From Aselliscus stoliczkanus (lineage: Eukaryota > Chordata > Mammalia > Chiroptera > Hipposideridae): a stretch of DNA of 64,000 bases. Below are positions 23,848 to 34,824 of the stretch, in pieces. The translations under genes were made by a program, and so were the position numbers. Below the pieces are notes generated by a model. It was not told where the DNA came from. It worked only from the letters and a program-made list of their open reading frames with translations, and did not search any database. How positions within the stretch are numbered: position 1 is the first letter of the stretch; every line of letters starts with the position of its first letter. The DNA is taken from NCBI GenBank assembly GCA_033961575.1, contig CM066735.1:91829449-91893448 (forward strand), written 5' to 3'.

Positions 23848-23878
<31 letters not shown>
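23815..23878. repeat. Composite (TG)n-(TA)n-(CA)n repeat
   Basis: A TG run, an interrupted TA segment and a CA run of about 12 units follow each other. The TG and CA blocks are complementary, so the array is an imperfect palindrome. Confidence 0.92.
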
Positions 23879-23879
<1 letters not shown>

Positions 23880-23880
<1 letters not shown>

Positions 23881-25535
23881 CTCATTTATTTCCCTCTCTG
23901 TCCACTTGCAGATATTAGGATGTGAGGTAACTGCTAACCATATGCTCCTATCCACAGGATATACAAACTCATTCTTTATTTTTTTCCCTCATTTATAAAT
24001 TAAATGGTTCACTTCATTTCTTTTGATCTGTTTTCTGTTATGACTGAATGTGGTTTGTTAGACAAAATTAGTCAAGAATTCTAATCTATAGGAATGTTGA
24101 TGTTTTTTTCCTAACAGGAAAATGATTTCCCAATTTTGGTATTCTGGCAAATCTTTTTATTTTGCAAAATATAAGCTAAGAATCCCTGCAAAACTACATT
24201 GGTGGGACTTTAAAAAACTTTATCACAGCAGGATTTTTATTGGATTTATATATGATGGTATTATTTCTTTCAGTGTTTTACCAGTGGAATGGTAATAGTT
24301 CAGGCCAAGTTGTGTTACCATTTTCATGATGCTCAGGAGAAGGAGGCAATTAGGAGCAGCCTGCATTGCCTCAGAGGAAGGCATGTCGTTCTCAATTCAA
24401 GTGCCAAATGAGGATGTGATCATTTCAACAAAGTAAGGAAGAGACTCTTTTCCAGAAATTAACTGTTTTTTCCTTCTACTTTTATACTAGCAATATGTTA
24501 ATGTAAATAAAAATATTTCACAATGCAAACAGTGAAGTACAATGTAAACGTATTGCTAAGCAAGACTAGAACTTGAGCTATATACATGGTTTTATAAATA
24601 TTTGAAATGGTTTTTACATGCTAAATTTTTTGTTTTATTTCCAAATTCAATACACAAAGATTTTTAATTTTATTCTAAGAAGGAAAAGTTTGGATTCTGC
24701 TAGATTTTTCATAATTATAATAATATTTAATAAAATATTTGATAAGAAGTTTGTGCTTCCAGGACTTGATTTTAAGGTTTAAATCCAGGCTATTTCTAAG
24801 AAATAAGATACATCACCAATGTTAAGACACTGCTACGAAACACTTTGCCTTCAAAAGTTCCTGAACTCTCATGGCAGAAAGATGGCATCTCTTAATAGTT
24901 TTTAGAAGACTTACTCTGTTGGTAAAGAAATAAAACTAGTGAAATATCATTTAGCATCAATATAGGGGTGAGCTGATAATATTCACTTCAGCACACATCC
25001 CTTTAATATATATCTAAGATCTCCACAAATCTGCACAGAAAAAGTAAAATTTGTCTTTTAACTTTTCCCAGCCTAAGTGTCACTATCACATCTCCCTCAC
25101 ACCTAAATTCTTAGGTTCTTAGTGATGGTATGGCAGCTATTCCCAAAGGTGGGAAAAACAGAAAGGCCAAGACAAAGAGATCAGACAGCCCAGAACACAG
25201 GGACTGCTTTGGAAAAACCAGATGGTGATGAGGGATCCTACTTCCCAAGTCTCTTCAGAGCTTAATTAAACAACACAAACCAATGCATGAGAAGTGGCGC
25301 TATAGTACTCCAAACCCTGATGTTAAAAAGAAATGAAGACAGAGGAGAAAAAAAATCTATAGTATTATCATGCTAGAAAGAATTATGGACAAATTAGCTG
25401 AATATGTTTTCACTCCCCACATGGGAATATATGTATGGTAAACATATCCTCAAATGAAGGAAAGTAGCAATACGTGAAAATAAAAAGGGAAAATGAGATC
25501 TCTTTAATCAGGTGCTTAAAGAAACAATGACATTT
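23880..25535. other. Unassigned AT-rich DNA
   Basis: No named repeat recognised. 24290-24420 is a comparatively balanced segment without obvious repeat signature. The part just upstream of 25536 may belong to the old L1. Confidence 0.4.
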
Positions 25536-25549
25536 AAATATTCATCAAC

Positions 25550-25661
25550 GACTCTGGGTGGAGAACATACAATGTGCTATACAGATGGTGTATTACAGAA
25601 GTGTACGGCTGAATTCTATATAACTTTGCTAACAACTGTCACCCCAATAAATTTTAATAAA
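25550..25661 (+). mobile_element. 112-bp 5'-truncated L1 3' end with perfect target duplication
   Basis: 'GATGGTGTATTACAGAAGTG', 'gtacggctgaattctatata' and 'CCCCAATAAATTTTAATAAA' form an L1 3' end of the same family as 18840-18993. The 14-base target AAATATTCATCAAC occurs identically at 25536-25549 and 25662-25675. Confidence 0.88.
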
Positions 25662-26130
25662 AAATATTCATCAACAGAATAGTTAATAAAGTATTTTACA
25701 TTTATAAATGGGATACAACATAAAGTGAAGAAAATGAACAAATTACAATTCCATACAACATGGATGAATCTTAAAAACAATGCTGAACAAAGAAGCAGGA
25801 CACACAAATACAGCGTATGATTCTGCATACGTAGTCCAACAACAGGTGAAAATTACAATATTGAGTAATGCACACTGAGATGGTAAAACTATGCAAAAAA
25901 GCCAGGAAGAGACTATCATAAAATTCAGGATAAGGTCACATTTGGGGGAGAGGAGTGGTTGTGATTGGGAAAGGGAATGTGGAGGATTTGGAGGGGCGGG
26001 GACACGTTCTACTTCTTGACCTGAGTGGTGGTTAATGGCTGTTCATTTTATAACAATCCATTAGGCTACATAATTTTGTCTTCACTTCTCCCAATGTGTT
26101 ACTGTTCATAGTTTTTTCAAAGTTAAAAAA
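25662..26130 (+). mobile_element. Old L1 (L1ME-type) 3' UTR
   Basis: 'tccatacaacatggatgaatct', 'gctgaacaaagaagcaggac', 'gggagaggagtggttgtga', 'cttgacctgagtggtggtt' and 'aacaatccattaggctacat' are L1ME 3'-UTR motifs in order. The element probably starts left of the nested young L1. Confidence 0.82.
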
Positions 26131-26424
26131 GGTTACCAGGAATAATTTATTAGTAGTTATTTGTAGTCACCACCTTGCTACAGAATCTGCATTGCCTTTT
26201 ACTTATTATTTAGCCATGTGTGTAAACTTCTGATAACTAGGTTTTCCATTTCCTATGTATTCTTATAAAAAGAGTAACAAACTGCTTTATAAGTATGCAA
26301 AAGACAACTTATTTTACCTGGAATTCATTCATCAGAAATTCGTCATACATTTATCACACTATTTGTTACCCTTCTATCTCCTACTCATCTACTTATAGTA
26401 GGGATTAAAAAAAAAAGTTATTCC

Positions 26425-26700
26425 TATTCCTGATCATAATAAAAATATCAAACACTTACTGGGAGCTTACTACGTGCCAATATTCAAAGCGCTCCACTTG
26501 TAGTATTATCCTATGTACTCCTATTATGAAGTTACTATTATCTCCACTGTATAGAGAAACCAAGGCACAGAAGCGTTAACGGACTTGCCTGAGGTCAGAC
26601 ACATAAAAATGGCAGAGCTGGAGCCCTAACGCATGCCTATCGATGTCCTGAGTTCCTGAGACCATAATCTTTCCACTAAACCCTGATGCTCTACTGTGCC
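26425..26700 (-). mobile_element. MIR SINE
   Basis: 'CTTACTGGGAGCTTACTACGTGCC', 'tctccactgtatagagaaac', 'caaggcacagaagcgttaac' and 'gcagagctggagccctaacg' give antisense MIR in order. Confidence 0.85.
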
Positions 26701-28342
26701 ATGGGACCTCAGGGTAAGTAAAGGGTAACTGGAGATTTTTTTTTTTTAATTTTTAATAAATGCCTGAAACTACCAAGGTGAGAAGCTTGATCTTGCCCTA
26801 AACTCCAAGTTTTAAAGCAAATCTTGAGATATATCTTCTGGAAATGTATGTTGATAAATTCATAGGCAAAGATTAAGTTCTGTCATATACTAAAAGAAAT
26901 TGTTATAATTATATAGCGATTATACTAATTTATGAAATGACTAAATAAAGAAAATACGCTGGAAAGCCTTTAAAAGCACAGTTATCAAAAGAAGACAACT
27001 ATTTTTCAAACATAAAGGTAATGATTAATTTGAACACACATTATATTTAAAATAACAGTGTAAGAAAATCTTCTACATTTATTGATAAAATTTGGATAAT
27101 GAATATGGTAGTATATAAGGTGATTGAATTGAGTTGCATGAAATTCCGTTTCATTACATTCACATGTGAACTCAATGAAGCTATAATCAAACTGAAAACA
27201 TCCACTCCAATTTTACTTTGGAAGCCTTCCCCTTGCTCTGAAATAATTCTCACATCCCTGCCGATGCTAGTAAACATGTGGATGGACAGAAAAGAGAGCA
27301 AAACCACACAGATTCCTCGTTCTTGTTTCGCAGGTCACCACAGAAGGCAGTACACAGAAAGAAAGTTTGGACTATGCTCTTCTTGGCATTAGAAGTCAAA
27401 AAAGATTTTGGATTCACTCTTAAAAACAAACAAAAAAAGAAGTATGACTTCCAAAATGTGCATTATGGAGAGAATTGGGATGAGGATTCAACAAACCAGG
27501 ATGACTAAGCTCAGAAGTCTACCAGTCAGAGAGGTCATTTTACTCTTATTCACCCAAATCCACAGTGACTGCTGTTGTACAATGCTTCTTGGACACTTCA
27601 GAGATCACTTATTTTAATGTTCCATAACCTACTTGCACATTTCAAACAAATCAAGTACTTTTTACCACCCTAGAAGAAAAAGGGGAAACAGACATAAAAC
27701 CAGCTGCCTGCCTCTCTTCCTACTCTTAAACTAAGGCAGGAAATTTTCAGGTGCTGAGACACTGGCTCGAAGGGACATGGTTGCTGTTGCGAAATGGTCT
27801 CACTAGAATCCAGATTTAGCTGCTACCTGGGTCCCCGTTTTCTGTTGTTTGTTTGTTCTTAGGGAGAAAGTTCCGAGAGCTCAAGGTAGGTCTCAGCACA
27901 TCATCTAAATAAGCAGCAGCCCTTCCTCCTCACCAGGTCTTAGGTTCCTTACAGGCTTTCTCCCCTTGACCTTGGGTCCCCAGAAGCAGCAGCCTTTCTC
28001 GCTTAAATGGTCCTCCTCTCATCTGGTATTTCAGGAGGGGAGGACTTTTCCTTCCCACTGCTTTATTCACAGGGTCCACGCAGTGATTTGATTCAGAGTT
28101 CAGTGTAATACCAGTAAAATCAAAGCAATCCTTAACCCAGTGGAGGCTGGGCTATAGACCTCGAGTGCTGCTCTACTCTTGGGGGCCTCACATGAAAGCT
28201 TGGGCTGGGTACCCAGACCACTTCTTCTCAGCAACCTCTGGATCCCAACTTTTAGCCTGTGCCGCAGAAGAGTTCAGGAAGTTCTGTTCCATTTCTCAGC
28301 CACTGAGAATCAGGCCAATGACTAAGGGTGACGAGCAGTACC
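26701..28342. other. Unassigned DNA
   Basis: AT-rich to about 27650, then more GC-balanced (27690-28340). The latter might be a diverged LTR or other old repeat, but I cannot name it. ORFs at 27099-27617 and 28165-28440 have unrecognisable products. Confidence 0.35.
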
Positions 28343-28357
28343 AAAGGCTGATCTCCT

Positions 28358-28470
28358 GGGCCGGCCGAGTGGCGCGGTGGTTAAACGCTGGCTTGGGAAG
28401 CCAGCAGCCCTGGTTCGGTCCCACATATGAGGGCCAGTGACACTGCCCTCAAAAAAAAAAAAAAAAAAAA
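28358..28470 (+). mobile_element. Short tRNA-derived SINE (type A), full length
   Basis: GGGCCGGCCGAGTGGCGCGG head, GCTGGCTTGGGAAGCCAGC hairpin, GGTTCGGTCCC B box, GTGACACTGCCCTC and poly-A. Target copies AAAGGCTGATCTCCT (28343-28357) and AAAGGCTGAGCTCCT (28471-28485). Confidence 0.95.
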
Positions 28471-28830
28471 AAAGGCTGAGCTCCTCTCTCTGGACGTCTC
28501 ACCTCTGGGACCCTGGCCCTTCTGTGCTTACTTAGTCCTCAGTACCCTCAGGCAGGGGTTGCGTCCCCCAGTCTTTCTAGTTGTTCTTGGCAGGAAGGCA
28601 TACAACTTGCTGCTGTACAACAAGCTTATTCACCATTACCAAAAGCAAACATTTCCAATGTTCAGTATTTTCTCTGTGGTAAGACTAAATCTTAGCCAAA
28701 CAAACCATAAAGGCATACTCATGGTAAACATGGCTTGAGGACCTTAGAAGACCATTTACACATGTAAGTGAAAATACAGAATATTTTTACACACAGTACA
28801 TTCAATAGCAAGATAATATATCACTGTAAC

Positions 28831-28915
28831 AAATAAACAACACTGAATCATTTTCATAAAAACTATTTCTCCAAAAATGATTACGGAGAGTGCTAGGAAA
28901 GTTACTATCCCAGGC
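28831..28915 (+). repeat. Dispersed repeat 'a', copy 1
   Basis: 'CATTTTCATAAAAACTATTT' followed by 'CTCCAAAAATGA' recurs at 32708-32795 with few changes. The flanking bases are more diverged. Family unknown. Confidence 0.6.
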
Positions 28916-29104
28916 AAAACTGCGCGTCCTGGGACTGCAGGCCCCTGTACAGCACAAAGCGAGGGCCCTAAGCCACGCAACCTGAGACTTCTGTCCATTA
29001 GGCTCAGGGCCCATCCTCTGCCTAGAGCCCAGCGGATTAAACTCCCCTTGCTGCTCTTCTGTTTTCATCAATCACGGAATACAGCACATCTTAATGCTCT
29101 AAGG

Positions 29105-29578
29105 CAGGGGCCGGCAAATTTTTCTGTAAAGGGCCAGAAAGTAAGAATTTCTGGCTCTGTATGGTTTCTGTCGCAAATGCTCAGTTCTTGCACTCTTGTG
29201 CAAAGGTCTCCACAGACACTAGGTCAATGAATGCAGTCAGGATATGACCTCACGAGAACGCACTGAGCCGTTTCAGCCAGCACAAATAGAACATTAGAAA
29301 CTCCCATAATCTAGTTACTGAATTTGTTTGAAAATTATTTTTAGACAGGAATAGATATTCTTGTGGAATATCTTTGTATTTAAAGGGTAGACAACAGAAC
29401 AAATGACTGTGTGACTATGTTACAATAAAAGTGATTTATGGACACTGAAATGTGAATTTAATACCATTTTCATTTTCTTTACCAAAAAAACCCAACAAAA
29501 AACCCTTGTAAAAACGATTTCGCTTGTTGGCATTACAAAAACAGGACTGGCCTCCTGGCTATAGTGTGCTGCTCCCTG
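29105..29578 (+). mobile_element. Nearly complete MER1-type hAT-Charlie element with an internal block
   Basis: The left end CAGGGGCCGGCAAATTTTTC with 'tgtaaagggccaga' and the right end 'aaaaacaggactggcc ... tagtgtgctgctccctg' are the terminal inverted repeats of the MER1 group. 'GTGATTTATGGACACTGAAA' is the internal motif. Roughly 29231-29407 is extra relative to the short family members I recall. Confidence 0.75.
29274..29407 (+). repeat. Unnamed 134-bp block 'b', copy 1
   Basis: Runs from CAGCCAGCACAAATAGAACA through TTGAAAATTATTTTTAGA to ACAGAACAAATGA inside the MER1-type element. About four fifths of aligned bases match 31101-31234. It is either a nested insert or a part of a longer hAT element. 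Confidence 0.65.
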
Positions 29579-29680
29579 CTTGAAAGCACTGTCATTCCAT
29601 AAAACGAATCAAGTCCTCGGCTCTCGCTCTAACATTCATTTGTCCCTCTTCCTACTCCTTTCCCGCTGTGCCTGTAAGGA

Positions 29681-29857
29681 CAGTGGCCCTCAACCTGGCG
29701 TGTTATCAGCGTCATCCCAGGGCATGTTAGAAACACACAGGAGGACCTCAGGCTTTCTGACTCAGTCTGCCTAGCGAAGGGCTTTATCATTTCCAGTTCT
29801 AACCAGTGCCCAGGGGATGCTGATGCTGCTGGTCCAGGGACCGCACTGCTCTAGAGC
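29681..29857 (+). mobile_element. MER5A (hAT-Charlie) element
   Basis: Starts CAGTGGCCCTCAACCTGG. Continues with 'catgttagaaacacacagga', 'ttctgactcagtctgcctag', 'ggatgctgatgctgctgg' and 'ggtccagggaccgcactg', in MER5A order. Confidence 0.85.
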
Positions 29858-30079
29858 TTTCCTCAGCATAATCGGCAAACTCCAGTATCTCCTCACTCTC
29901 GGAACAGTCCCTCTCCTCTCTTGACCCACCTGCAATGTATTTGTCTTCTATCTGATGCCTGGGAGTCCTCATAGCGATTTCCTCTCCCACATCCTTCATA
30001 GCCAATACAAAATGAAGTCACGATGATTTTATTTCCTAAATATACTGTGATGTACGCACTGCCATCTCTATCTGCCACC

Positions 30080-30480
30080 TTACTCCAAGCTACCATCTTT
30101 TACTTGCAACAGCCTTCTGACTGCACTCTGCACATCTACTCTGCTTCATTTCGAACCAGTTTGCAGTGTGCATGCAGAGTGATCTCTGTAAGAAGAAAAT
30201 CTGATGGTTTCACTTCCTTGCTTAAAACTACCCTTTGAAGGCTTTCCAAGGCCCTATAAGACTCGGTCTCTATCATCTCTTCTGCCTCATCCTCATTTAG
30301 CTCTCCGGGCCTATGTCTGTCCAGAAGCTACCTTGACCATGCTCTTCCTGGCCTTCACACCTACTCTGTTCTTTTCCATTTCAGTCAGGCAGTACCACTC
30401 ATCTTTCTCATCTCAGGCCCAAATCACATCCCCAATAAAGACACTGACACATCCCTCCCCAGACCAGGCGAAGGTTCCCT
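30080..30480 (+). mobile_element. L2 LINE, 3' part of ORF2 and beyond
   Basis: 'tactccaagctaccatct', 'caacagccttctgactgcac', 'gcagagtgatctctgtaag', 'ttgcttaaaactaccctttg' and 'ggctttccaaggccctataa' follow the L2 order. The 71- and 104-codon frames here are chance frames in this relic. Confidence 0.75.
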
Positions 30481-30529
30481 TAATGTGCAATTTTTTTAAC
30501 CATCTGTTTCCACATTAAAATAATAAAAA

Positions 30530-30780
30530 TAGCTAACACTGACTATACTAGGTGCTGTTCTAAGCCCTGCATACATTTGTTTACTTAATCTGCACAAAAC
30601 CCCATTTGAATTCTTTCTTCTCCTCCTCTTTCTTTTATTAACTACATAAGGGAACCGAGGTACAAAGAGATTAGTTGACCCAAGTTCAAACAGCTAGAAA
30701 GTGAAAGAGCCAGAATGCAAATCCAAGCCATAGGCCTTCGGACCGTAAATACTGCCTCTTGAATAGTAGAGAACTTCACT
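30530..30780 (-). mobile_element. MIR SINE
   Basis: 'ACTAGGTGCTGTTCTAAGCC', 'gggaaccgaggtacaaagag' and 'aaagtgaaagagccagaatg' are antisense MIR in order. Confidence 0.82.
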
Positions 30781-31100
30781 AGATTTTAATTTTCATGTGG
30801 CCAAGCATCATGCAGATAAGAGTTCACACAGTCTGGCACATATGAGGTAGTCAATTTGTTGAATTTATTGATTGAGTATAGTGTTCTTAGCAGAATATTA
30901 TATATTATTCACTAGGCCATATTATTAAGGCTTATTTCAAAAAAGGGCTTTCCGCCCTGCCACTAGTCTTAGCATAATCCATAATAGATTCAATCTTTAA
31001 ACAATTGTACTATTGTTATGTGCATCAATTTCTTTCATTCTTTTCATACCCAATACTTTTATCTGCATGCTAAACTATTTCATCTCCTTATATGTAAATA

Positions 31101-31234
31101 TAAGCCAGCACATATAGAACATTAAATATTTCCAAAATCTAGTTATTAAATTTCTTTGAAAATTATTTTTAGAGAGGACTAAGTATTCTTGTGGAATCTC
31201 TTTATGTTTTAAGGGTACACGACTGAACAATGAT
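31101..31234 (+). repeat. Unnamed 134-bp block 'b', copy 2
   Basis: 'AAGCCAGCACATATAGAACA', 'TTTGAAAATTATTTTTAGAG' and 'GTATTCTTGTGGAATCTCTT' align with 29274-29407. No MER1-type termini surround this copy. Confidence 0.65.
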
Positions 31235-31319
31235 GGGGAGGTAACAATGTCATAAATCACCTTTTCAGTCTATTTATTATCATTATTTTAAGATATGATA
31301 CATATATTCTTCACAATGC

Positions 31320-31500
31320 AATCTCTCCCTACCCGAACTCACACAACCCAAACTCAGGGAACGAACAAACTTTTTGAGATGGGGTTTTCCTTTGCTGTTT
31401 AAGCTTTCATGATCACTCACTATCCAAAACTTAGGAACCCAAACTATTTGTATAGTGACATATTCCTCACTATACAAACTCAGGAACCAAACAGAATCAG
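31320..31500. repeat. Cluster of related motifs with a perfect hairpin
   Basis: The phrase 'aactcaggaac(c)aaac' recurs in three variants (near 31351, 31431, 31467). TTGTATAGTGA and TCACTATACAA form an 11-bp perfect inverted repeat around 31448-31477. This may be a fragment of an old DNA transposon with subterminal repeats. Confidence 0.45.
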
Positions 31501-31649
31501 ATGGTAAGGAGTACCTGAATCAAATTTATTTTGAGATTTTAAATTAAGGAGTGTATAGCATTTTGTTTGTCCAAGAGAGAAACAAGTTGAAAAGAAAGTT
31601 GAGAAACATCTAAGTAGATTTTAAGACTCGTGGGGTCAGTGATCATATT

Positions 31650-31715
31650 TCCAAGTCTCTGCATCATCCCTGCACCTAGCACATAAAAGACATCCGATAA
31701 ACATTTTCATGTTTA
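31650..31715 (+). mobile_element. L2 LINE 3'-end fragment
   Basis: 'CATCCCTGCACCTAGCACATAAAAGACATC' and 'CGATAAACATTTTC' resemble the L2 terminus ('cccagcacctagcacagtgcctgg...caataaat'). Confidence 0.5.
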
Positions 31716-31800
31716 GTGTGTTAATGCACAGGCAATATAGTGTCCTCATTCCTGAGCTATGGTTTACATATAAATTCTAAATTTATTTCAAACTATTATT

Positions 31801-32022
31801 TTGGAACTAGAATTTAAAAATATGCATCTTAAATAACAGTATTATGGAACTAGGATTTAAAAACATATACCTTAAGGGCCGGCCAAGTGGCACGGTGGTT
31901 AAGAGCTGGCTTGGGACACCAGCGGCCCTGGTTTGGATCCCACATGTAAGGGCCAGTGACATTGCCCTCAAAAAAACCCCAAAATACAAAAAACAACAAC
32001 ATATACCTTAAATAACAGTTAG
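31801..32022. repeat. About 42-bp tandem duplication, second copy split by a SINE
   Basis: Copy 1 (31801-31842) begins TTGGAACTAGAATTTAAAAA and ends 'cttaaataacagtat'. Copy 2 begins TATGGAACTAGGATTTAAAA at 31843, is interrupted at 31875 by a SINE and ends 'cttaaataacagttagtat' after 32001. Confidence 0.85.
31876..31998 (+). mobile_element. Short tRNA-derived SINE (type A)
   Basis: GGGCCGGCCAAGTGGCACGG head, GGTTTGGATCCC B box, GTGACATTGCCCTC and a C-interrupted A tail. The target ACATATACCTTAA is repeated on both sides (31863-31875, 31999-32011). Confidence 0.93.
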
Positions 32023-32059
32023 TATAACTGGCAACTCAGTTTGATTTCTGGGAATTAGC

Positions 32060-32280
32060 TATTTGTTAGCTTACAGTTAGGTAGTTATGAACCCTGCCTA
32101 TGTGATAAAGCTAGCTTTATTATTTTGGGTAAGTAACCCAAAGCAACACAACAACACTTTCGATGTCCCATCTGCAAAATGGAGATAATATATTTATCAC
32201 ATAGCATTATTGTGAGGATTAAATACTTCCAATGTATGTAAAGCAAACAGCATTCCATAAATAAACAATAAATAAGCATC
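32060..32280 (+). mobile_element. MIR SINE
   Basis: 'GATGTCCCATCTGCAAAATGGAGATAATA', 'attattgtgaggattaaata' and 'gtatgtaaagcaaacagcat' are sense MIR motifs. Confidence 0.75.
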
Positions 32281-32707
32281 TAATAAGTATAGCAGTATAA
32301 TTACTGCTATATATATAAACTTATATATCTACATTATTACTTATAAACTTATTAAAATGGGATGATGGCTATTGTGTTTTAGATATAAAAAAGTATGAAT
32401 GCCAAAAGCACAGATGTAATGATGGTTTTTGTCAGTAACTAACAACTGGAAAACCACGATAACAGTAAATCTGAGTTCTACATACACTTTCAATGGGTAG
32501 CTGCTCATAATAGAAAAATACCTATAGAGATAAACCAGAAAGTGTTTTTTCAAAGACAGGTTTTAAAACAAATAATCTTGTTGGGAGTCTGCTAAATCAC
32601 ACAATCCAAAACAAAACAAAACAAAAAACCCAAAATTATGATATCAGCTAAAGAAAAATACATCCATGTGAACAAAATGGACATCTTCTGGAAATACTAT
32701 CTTTACA

Positions 32708-32795
32708 AAATAAATAATACTGGGTCATTTTCACAAAAACGATTTCTCCAAAAATGAATGCGAGGAGCCCTGGAGACAATTCCCAGCAGAGGCAT
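32708..32795 (+). repeat. Dispersed repeat 'a', copy 2
   Basis: 'GTCATTTTCACAAAAACGAT' and 'TTCTCCAAAAATGA' match 28831-28915. Downstream 'gaggagccctggagacaatt' aligns only loosely. Confidence 0.6.
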
Positions 32796-32921
32796 TTTAC
32801 AGAACCTCTAGATGAAGAGTATCAGGACTGAGAGGAGTCAGTAATACTCAAACAAAAACTGAAAAGTGGGAGAAAATAATTTAAATGCTTTCACAAATGT
32901 CACAGAAGGAAAATGCTATGC

Positions 32922-32979
32922 TTAGAATTGTTATTAAATATTTTCAAGCGTTAGAATTGTTATTAAATATTTTCAAGCA
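32922..32979. repeat. 29-bp exact tandem duplication
   Basis: TTAGAATTGTTATTAAATAT plus TTTCAAGCG is present at 32922-32950 and again at 32951-32979, differing only in the last base. It lies inside the 83-codon frame at 32885-33136, which is not otherwise coding-like. Confidence 0.95.
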
Positions 32980-33317
32980 TTTAAAAAGATATTTTTTAAT
33001 GGATCAGCTAAAAACTCAAATGTGTGATGGTGCCAACACTTCTCTGATTGGGGAATTCTGGGTTAGTTTCAGTAAGCTGGCACTTCTGGACACCAAGTGT
33101 GGAGTGAGTGTTCAGCCTGCCATACCATACCTGTAAGGGGGTGAGCATTTACTGCTTTAAGGCTGCACATTTCTGCCATCTGGCTTTGGCCCACAATGGC
33201 TTTGCCCTCATTGGGTGAACTACGTTTTGGCACTTTGCCAATGGTTTCCTCAGCATTCTATTTCATTTCTCCCCTCCCCCCCGCCCCCCGATTGGTTTTC
33301 GTATTGCGAGTAATTCA

Positions 33318-33605
33318 TTACATTTTTTTTATTGTGGTAAAATATACATAACATAAAATTTATCATTTTAACCACTTTTATGTGTGCAATCTAGTATCAT
33401 TAAGTATATTCAGTGTTGTGCAACCATCATCACCATACATTTCCAAAACTTTTTAACTACCCCCCAAAGAAACTGTGCCCATTAAATAGGAAATCCCCGC
33501 CCACCCTCCCTCTCATCCCTGGTAACCTCTATCATACTTTCTGTCTTATGAATTTGCCTATTCTAGGTACCTCATAGTGGAATAATACAGTATTTGTCCT
33601 TTTCA
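33318..33605 (-). mobile_element. Old L1 (L1M-type) 3' UTR, antisense
   Basis: 'ATTGTGGTAAAATATACATA', 'tatcattttaaccactttta', 'gttgtgcaaccatcatcacc', 'tggtaacctctatcatact' and 'ctattctaggtacctcatag' give the reverse complement of a widespread mammalian L1 3' UTR. Confidence 0.88.
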
Positions 33606-34820
33606 CTTACTCTTAACACTGTTCTCAGCTATACTTACTCTTAAGTGAGCACTGACAACTCATATTGATCTTACTGATTATATTATCTGATACAAATAAA
33701 TTACTACATTACTAGATTATTCCAATCATAACACCCATTTGCCCACAGCTAAAAATCTAGTAGGCTTCTACAAACTGTTATGCCAGATATAGCATTTGGT
33801 ACAATTCAAAACAAGGTAATTTCTGATGCATGATACATATTCCACTTGCTTTTGGTAAGTTTCTCACCTTTGTCTAGTTTGCCTTCAAGATTCTAGAGCT
33901 CTGCCCAGCCCAACGCAACCCAACTCTACTTAAAAGAACACGTAGGATGTCTAAATGCCTATCACTTAAACTAGTAAAACACTTCCACATACTCAATGCC
34001 CTTCTTAGCAAAATTAAAAGCAGGCGAACCATGTACTCCATGTCCTATTATTCCACTTTCTCACATTTCATAGTGATCCTATGACACTCACACAGCTCAC
34101 TTAGTCCTCAAAGCTTCTTAATGCATAAGCAAGCCACCCCCACTGAACTATCTCTGGTTTAAGAACTGCTACTTTTAGCTAACAGATTTTTAGTTCTCAG
34201 CTAGTCAGTTGACTTTGGCATGGTAGCTGAGGATGCATTCTAATTACAATTATTCCCCCACGACTGAAAAAATGTACATGAGGATCAATGTATTATTTAC
34301 AGAACTGTAGAGAAAAACAGGGTGTCAATAAATAGCAAATTAAGCAAAATGCTTCAGTTTTCAAATAAATGGCTTTTGCCTACCCTTAAAAAGAAGCAAG
34401 TATTAGAATCCAGATATGTTTTTTAAAGAAGTCACACTAAAAGATCCTAATTTTCTTCTTTTGCTTATTTATGACTATCACCTGAAGGAATTCTAAGGAC
34501 ATGGTAGACCAAGATTTATGACATTTGCTAAGCTGTCATATGATACTCAAGATAGAGAAATATATATAGATTCTTAGTGAATTGAAGGATCAAATCCAAA
34601 CAGTGCCAATTAATGAATGGTTTGAGATCAACTTCTAACTTGTAAGGTACGGCATCCCTTGAACCATGTCCAGTTCCCTTTAAAATTTATCAGGTAATTT
34701 TCAGGAAAAAACCAAAAATAATAAATTTACATATGTTAAAAGCTAGAAAGGGCAGCTAACAGCAGAAGTGTTATGTTTTAAAAATGTGTAAAGAAGTGGA
34801 AGATACATTAAAACACAAAT
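33606..34820. other. Unassigned AT-rich DNA
   Basis: Nothing recognisable. Confidence 0.4.
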
Positions 34821-34824
34821 GAAT

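Noticed and set aside
27690..28340. Possible LTR or endogenous retrovirus
   Set aside because: No TG...CA ends, primer-binding site or polyadenylation layout that I could establish; left unassigned.
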